Positions 4,298 to 6,969 of a DNA stretch of 6,969 nt are shown here, one piece after another. The position numbers were made by a program, and so were the translations under genes. The DNA lies in NCBI GenBank assembly GCA_036388295.1, contig DASVSC010000288.1:1-6969 (forward strand), written 5' to 3'. The stretch comes from RYN-431 sp036388295. Its GTDB lineage: Bacteria > Planctomycetota > Phycisphaerae > Tepidisphaerales > Tepidisphaeraceae. Position 1 is the first letter of the stretch. Each line of letters starts with the position of its first letter. The notes under the pieces were generated by a model. It did not search any database. It saw only the letters and a list, made by a program, of their open reading frames with translations, and was not told where the DNA came from.

Positions 4298-5296
4298 ATG
4301 TTCATCGACGAAGCCACAATCAACGTCAAAGCCGGCGACGGCGGGAACGGCTGCGTCTCGTTCCGACGCGAGAAATACGTCCCCAAGGGCGGCCCCGACG
4401 GCGGCGACGGGGGCAACGGCGGCAGCGTAATCTTCGTGGCCGACGTGAATAAGAACACGCTGCTCGACTTCGCCGGCAAGCACCACTGGACCGCCCAACG
4501 CGGCGAGCACGGCATGGGCAAGAAGATGTACGGCCGCCGCGGCGACGACCTGATCATCCCCGTCCCGCTCGGCACGCTCATCCACGACACCGGCACCGGC
4601 CTGACGCTGGCCGACATGGACGTGGACGGCAAGGAAGTCCGCATCTGTAAAGGCGGTCGAGGCGGGCGGGGCAATTTCCACTTTCGCTCGCCCAGCAATC
4701 AGGCCCCGCGCTACGCCGAGCCCGGCACGGAAGGCCAGCAGCGCGACCTGAAGCTGGAACTTAAACTCATTGCCGACGTGGGGTTAGTCGGCATGCCGAA
4801 CGCCGGCAAAAGCACGCTGCTGGCCGCCTGCAGTCAGGCCCGGCCGAAGGTGGCGGACTACCCGTTCACCACGCTGGAGCCGCAGTTGGGCATCGCGGAG
4901 TTAATCGGCGAACGCCGCATCGTGATGGCGGACATTCCCGGCCTGATCGAAGGCGCGCAAAGTGGGGCCGGCCTGGGCCATGCGTTCCTGAAGCACATTG
5001 AGCGCACGAAGGTGATCGTCCACCTGCTCGACCTCTACCCGACCGATTTTTCCGACCCGGCCGAGAACTATCACAAAATTCGCCGGGAACTCGAAGCCTT
5101 CAGCGAAGCGCTGGCGTCGAAGCAGGAAATCATCGCGGCCAACAAGACCGACTTGTCGCCTGATGACGAGGCCCTGCAGAAACTGAGGGCCGCCTTGCCG
5201 AACAAAATCGTCCACGCCCTCAGCGGCGCGACGCGCCAAGGCACGGCCGAACTGCTGGAAGTGGTCTACGACGTGCTCCACCCGCCGGCGGAGTAG
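4298..5296 (+). CDS. obgE: Obg-family GTPase, 332 aa
   Basis: Obg (ObgE/CgtA) is an essential GTPase that binds the large ribosomal subunit during late assembly and links it to growth and stress. The glycine-rich Obg domain (about 1-157) starts MFIDEATINVKAGDGGNG and includes KGGPDGGDGGNGG. The G domain follows with G1 GMPNAGKST (165-173), switch I YPFTTLEP (188-195), G3 DIPG (212-215) and G4 NKTD (282-285). G5 reads ALSG (307-310) rather than the common SA form. The protein ends soon after the G domain, so it lacks the extra C-terminal domain of some Obg proteins; this is common in the family. The start is fixed by homology. No Shine-Dalgarno is visible in the pyrimidine-rich bases 4281-4297. 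It lies downstream of rpmA, its usual partner. Confidence 0.97.
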   Translation: MFIDEATINVKAGDGGNGCVSFRREKYVPKGGPDGGDGGNGGSVIFVADVNKNTLLDFAGKHHWTAQRGEHGMGKKMYGRRGDDLIIPVPLGTLIHDTGTGLTLADMDVDGKEVRICKGGRGGRGNFHFRSPSNQAPRYAEPGTEGQQRDLKLELKLIADVGLVGMPNAGKSTLLAACSQARPKVADYPFTTLEPQLGIAELIGERRIVMADIPGLIEGAQSGAGLGHAFLKHIERTKVIVHLLDLYPTDFSDPAENYHKIRRELEAFSEALASKQEIIAANKTDLSPDDEALQKLRAALPNKIVHALSGATRQGTAELLEVVYDVLHPPAE

Positions 5297-5309
5297 GGCA
5301 GTTCTTGTT

Positions 5310-5350
5310 CCCTCTCCCTTGTACTCACGGGAGAGGGTTAGGGTGAGGGC
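5310..5350 (-). repeat. CCCTCTCCC-type palindromic repeat, copy 2 (reverse)
   Basis: CCCTCTCCC (5310-5318) and GGGAGAGGG (5329-5337) form a 9-bp stem around a 10-base loop. The tail TTAGGGTGAGGGC (5338-5350) follows. Read on the other strand it has the same tail-hairpin-AAC order as copy 3. It starts 13 bases after the obgE stop and may stabilise or terminate that transcript. Confidence 0.8.
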
Positions 5351-5424
5351 GATCGTCGAACGAATCGAACAACCCAACGCGCCCGCCGATGTAACCTGTT
5401 TGGCAGTAGAGTCTTTCGTCGGCG

Positions 5425-5470
5425 GCCCTCACCCTAGCCCTCTCCCGGCGTACCGGGAGAGGGGACCAGA
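5425..5470 (+). repeat. CCCTCTCCC-type palindromic repeat, copy 3 (forward)
   Basis: The tail GCCCTCACCCTA (5425-5436) is followed by a perfect 11-bp stem, CCCTCTCCCGG (5438-5448) and CCGGGAGAGGG (5453-5463), with loop CGTA, and then the flank GACCAGA. It lies in inverted orientation to copy 2, 74 bases away. Bases 5329-5350 and 5425-5446 can form a 22-bp stem with a single G-T pair. The element sits directly upstream of the DUF1802 promoter, as copy 1 does for ilvD. Confidence 0.85.
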
Positions 5471-5500
5471 CTGACGACAGTGCGCGTCAGACGCTACACT
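5471..5500 (+). promoter_or_regulatory. Candidate promoter of the DUF1802 unit
   Basis: CTGACG (5471-5476, four of six matches to the -35 box) and TACACT (5495-5500, four of six to the -10 box) are separated by 18 bases. Transcription would begin near 5507, giving a leader of only about 4 bases before ATG 5511. The match is modest, so this is tentative, but it would be the second near-leaderless start in the window. Confidence 0.35.
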
Positions 5501-5510
5501 GGTGGCGAGT

Positions 5511-6095
5511 ATGCCCGACGCCCTTGATGTCGCCCTGAAGGAATGGCACGCCGTCACCCGCGCCCTCGCCAGCGGCCGGCAGTGCGTGCTGCTGCGTAAG
5601 GGCGGCATTCGCGAAACCGAAGGCGTCTTCCAAACCGAGCACATGCGGTTCGTGCTGTTCCCCACCTGGCTGCACCAGAAAGTCGACTGGATCAAGCCGG
5701 AAGACCGCGGCGACGCCGTAGCGCGAAACGCCGAGCCGGACGAATTGCCGATCGACACGTGGGCCGAGGTCAGCGACGTCGTGCGCGTCCCGAATCGTGC
5801 GGCCATGGACGCCCTGAGCGACCAGCACCTTTACCTGCCGCCGCTGATCGACATGCGGTTCGACTACAAGCCGCATAACCCGTTGTATGTGCTGATCGTG
5901 CGGGCATGGCGGCTGCCGCAGGCGCTGACGATCGCTAACACGCCCGCGTACGCCGGCTGCCGCAGTTGGGTGCCGCTGGACCGGGCCATTGATGTATCCG
6001 GATCGACGGCGGCCGTGGACGACGCCGCGTTCGCCGCACGCCGGCAGACGATTCTGGGCACGCTGGCGGCGCCTACGGCCGGAGCCGTGCGTTGA
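5511..6095 (+). CDS. DUF1802 family protein, 194 aa
   Basis: The protein matches the DUF1802 pattern: ALKEWHAVTRAL (8-19), then CVLLRKGGIRETEG (25-38), TEHMRFVLFPTWLHQ (42-56), and a later basic/aromatic segment PLYVLIVRAWRLP (124-136). The biochemical role of the family is unknown. No signal peptide or membrane helix is apparent, so it is probably cytosolic. I choose ATG 5511; GTG 5502 in the same frame is possible but lies too close to the candidate -10 box. GGTGG (5501-5505) is only a weak ribosome site. The stop overlaps the next start by four bases (TTGA), so the two genes form one translationally coupled unit. The last 30 residues are alanine-rich and poorly conserved-looking. Confidence 0.85.
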   Translation: MPDALDVALKEWHAVTRALASGRQCVLLRKGGIRETEGVFQTEHMRFVLFPTWLHQKVDWIKPEDRGDAVARNAEPDELPIDTWAEVSDVVRVPNRAAMDALSDQHLYLPPLIDMRFDYKPHNPLYVLIVRAWRLPQALTIANTPAYAGCRSWVPLDRAIDVSGSTAAVDDAAFAARRQTILGTLAAPTAGAVR

Positions 6096-6925
6096 TCTAC
6101 TTCCAGTGCAAGCTCTGCCACACGCAGCTGTCGGCCCAGGACGAACAGGCCGACCAGCAGGTGCGGTGCCCGAACTGCATGGCGGCCGTGACCGTGCCGG
6201 CCGCCGCGCGCGAAGCGGTGGCCGTAACGTCTGTGGCCGCAACGTCTGGGGCCGCCGAGGGTTCGGCGGCGGATTCGGGCGAGATTGCGATCGCCCCGCC
6301 GAAGCCCCGTCCCGCGCCGCCCGCCGTCCCGCCGAGGCGTCCGCCGACGCAGTACGGCAAGCGCTACGGCTTCAACTGCGTCTACTGCAGTTCGCGCCTG
6401 GAAGCGACCGAAACCATGGCCGGCCATGAGGGGCAGTGTCCGACGTGCGGGAACGCGATCGTCATCCCGATCCTCGACCGCTACGGCCGGCTGATCGACC
6501 CGGTGACGAAGCAGATCATCAAGCAGGACCCGCACCCGGTGCACGCCTACGCCGCCGCCGGCGAGCGAGCGCCGGCGATCATCCGCACCGAGGACGGGAA
6601 GCAGCAGATCGTCTGCAACAAGTGCCGTCGCCCAAGTCCTATCACGGCCAACAATTGCAAGAACTGCGGCATGCCGTTCACGATGGAAGGCACCGCGCCG
6701 GAAGCCGGCGGCGGCGGCAGCGGCTTCGCGACGGCGTCGCTGGTGCTGGGGATCATCGGCGTGCCGTTCGGGTGTACGGTGATCGTGCCGTTGCTGGCGA
6801 TCGTGTTCGGCTGCGTGGCCCTGTCGCGCGGCGGCGAAGCCAACGCCGGCCGCGGCCAAGCCATCGCCGGCATCGTCTGCGGCGTGGTCGGGCTGGGTAT
6901 TGCCGTGCTGGTTTATCTGAACTGA
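6092..6925 (+). CDS. Three-zinc-ribbon protein with C-terminal DUF4190 membrane domain, 277 aa
   Basis: Three CxxC...CxxC zinc ribbons are visible: Cys6/9/26/29, Cys96/99/116/119 and Cys175/178/189/192. An Ala/Pro-rich linker (about 31-87) separates the first two. The C-terminus is a DUF4190-like region with two hydrophobic helices (about 213-245 and 255-275), ASLVLGIIG and the loop ALSRGGEANAGRGQAIAG. The likely topology is a cytoplasmic zinc-ribbon array tethered to the inner membrane. Its function is unknown; such ribbons usually bind proteins or nucleic acids. The start is TTG: GGAG (6081-6084) lies 7 bases upstream, and the next in-frame ATG (6179) would remove the first ribbon. The TTGA overlap with the DUF1802 stop suggests coupled translation and a shared role. 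Confidence 0.85.
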   Translation: MIYFQCKLCHTQLSAQDEQADQQVRCPNCMAAVTVPAAAREAVAVTSVAATSGAAEGSAADSGEIAIAPPKPRPAPPAVPPRRPPTQYGKRYGFNCVYCSSRLEATETMAGHEGQCPTCGNAIVIPILDRYGRLIDPVTKQIIKQDPHPVHAYAAAGERAPAIIRTEDGKQQIVCNKCRRPSPITANNCKNCGMPFTMEGTAPEAGGGGSGFATASLVLGIIGVPFGCTVIVPLLAIVFGCVALSRGGEANAGRGQAIAGIVCGVVGLGIAVLVYLN

Positions 6926-6937
6926 CGGCTTCCGGCT

Positions 6938-6964
6938 CCCTCTCCCGGTATGGCCGGGAGAGGG
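6938..6964 (-). repeat. CCCTCTCCC-type palindromic repeat, copy 4 (reverse, cut by window end)
   Basis: CCCTCTCCCGG (6938-6948) and CCGGGAGAGGG (6954-6964) form a perfect stem around TATGG. Its reverse complement is identical to copy 1 over 28 bases, including the loop. It begins 12 bases after the stop of the zinc-ribbon gene. The expected tail is cut off by the window edge, but GGGCTGGG at the end is compatible with it. Confidence 0.85.
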
Positions 6965-6969
6965 CTGGG

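Noticed and set aside
5293..5299. GTAGGG at the obgE stop as another REP-like element
   Set aside because: No stem follows the GTAG here, so it is probably a chance match.
5864..6859. Minus-strand open frame of 331 codons
   Set aside because: It is antisense to the DUF1802 and zinc-ribbon genes, with Arg/His/Gly-rich translation and no domain.
72..6964. CRISPR array from the CCCTCTCCC repeats
   Set aside because: The copies are kilobases apart, alternate in orientation and have no regular spacers. There are no cas genes.

Overview
The window is about 7 kb of high-GC bacterial DNA. Sampled stretches are near 65% G+C in the housekeeping genes and near 53% in one foreign-looking gene. Every convincing gene is on the + strand. 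My best guess at the source is a planctomycete, possibly Phycisphaerae-like. The reasons are the plant-type [2Fe-2S] IlvD sequence, a DUF1802 gene coupled to a zinc-ribbon/DUF4190 membrane protein, frequent lack of a clear Shine-Dalgarno, and many dispersed palindromic repeats. This is inference from gene style, not a marker-gene assignment.

Layout. Bases 1-52 are the hydrophobic C-terminal tail of an upstream gene. A CCCTCTCCC-type palindrome (72-98) and a promoter lead into ilvD (156-1874), which makes dihydroxy-acid dehydratase for valine, isoleucine and pantothenate synthesis. Next is an accessory patch. It holds a small GTAG-hairpin (1884-1905), a lower-GC unknown gene (1916-2410), two elaborate palindromic elements (2423-2486 and a perfect 26-bp inverted repeat at 2515-2586), a probable leaderless toxin-antitoxin pair (DUF433 at 2741-2956, DUF5615 PIN-like at 2953-3273), and a third palindromic element (3270-3332) whose GTAG supplies the toxin stop codon. 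About 540 bases without a gene follow, rich in GC hairpins and ending in a good sigma-70-like promoter for rpmA (3875-4135, ribosomal protein L27). A long imperfect inverted repeat separates rpmA from obgE (4298-5296, ribosome-assembly GTPase). rplU, the usual first gene of this cluster, is not upstream. An inverted pair of CCCTCTCCC repeats (about 5310-5463) then precedes a two-gene unit: a DUF1802 protein (5511-6095) and a three-zinc-ribbon DUF4190 membrane protein (6092-6925). A fourth CCCTCTCCC copy closes the window.

How it fits together. Amino-acid synthesis and ribosome genes form a conserved backbone, and repeats occupy most of the gaps between them. The most interesting unifying pattern is a set of GTAG-headed hairpins (four sites, three sequence types). 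They resemble the REP/BIME elements mobilised by RAYT-type Y1 transposases, and they cluster around the toxin-antitoxin pair and the unknown gene. No RAYT gene is in the window. I did not find a clearly new multi-gene system. The best leads are the repeat architecture, the leaderless toxin-antitoxin promoter with its palindromic operator candidates, and the hairpin-rich gene-free stretch before rpmA.
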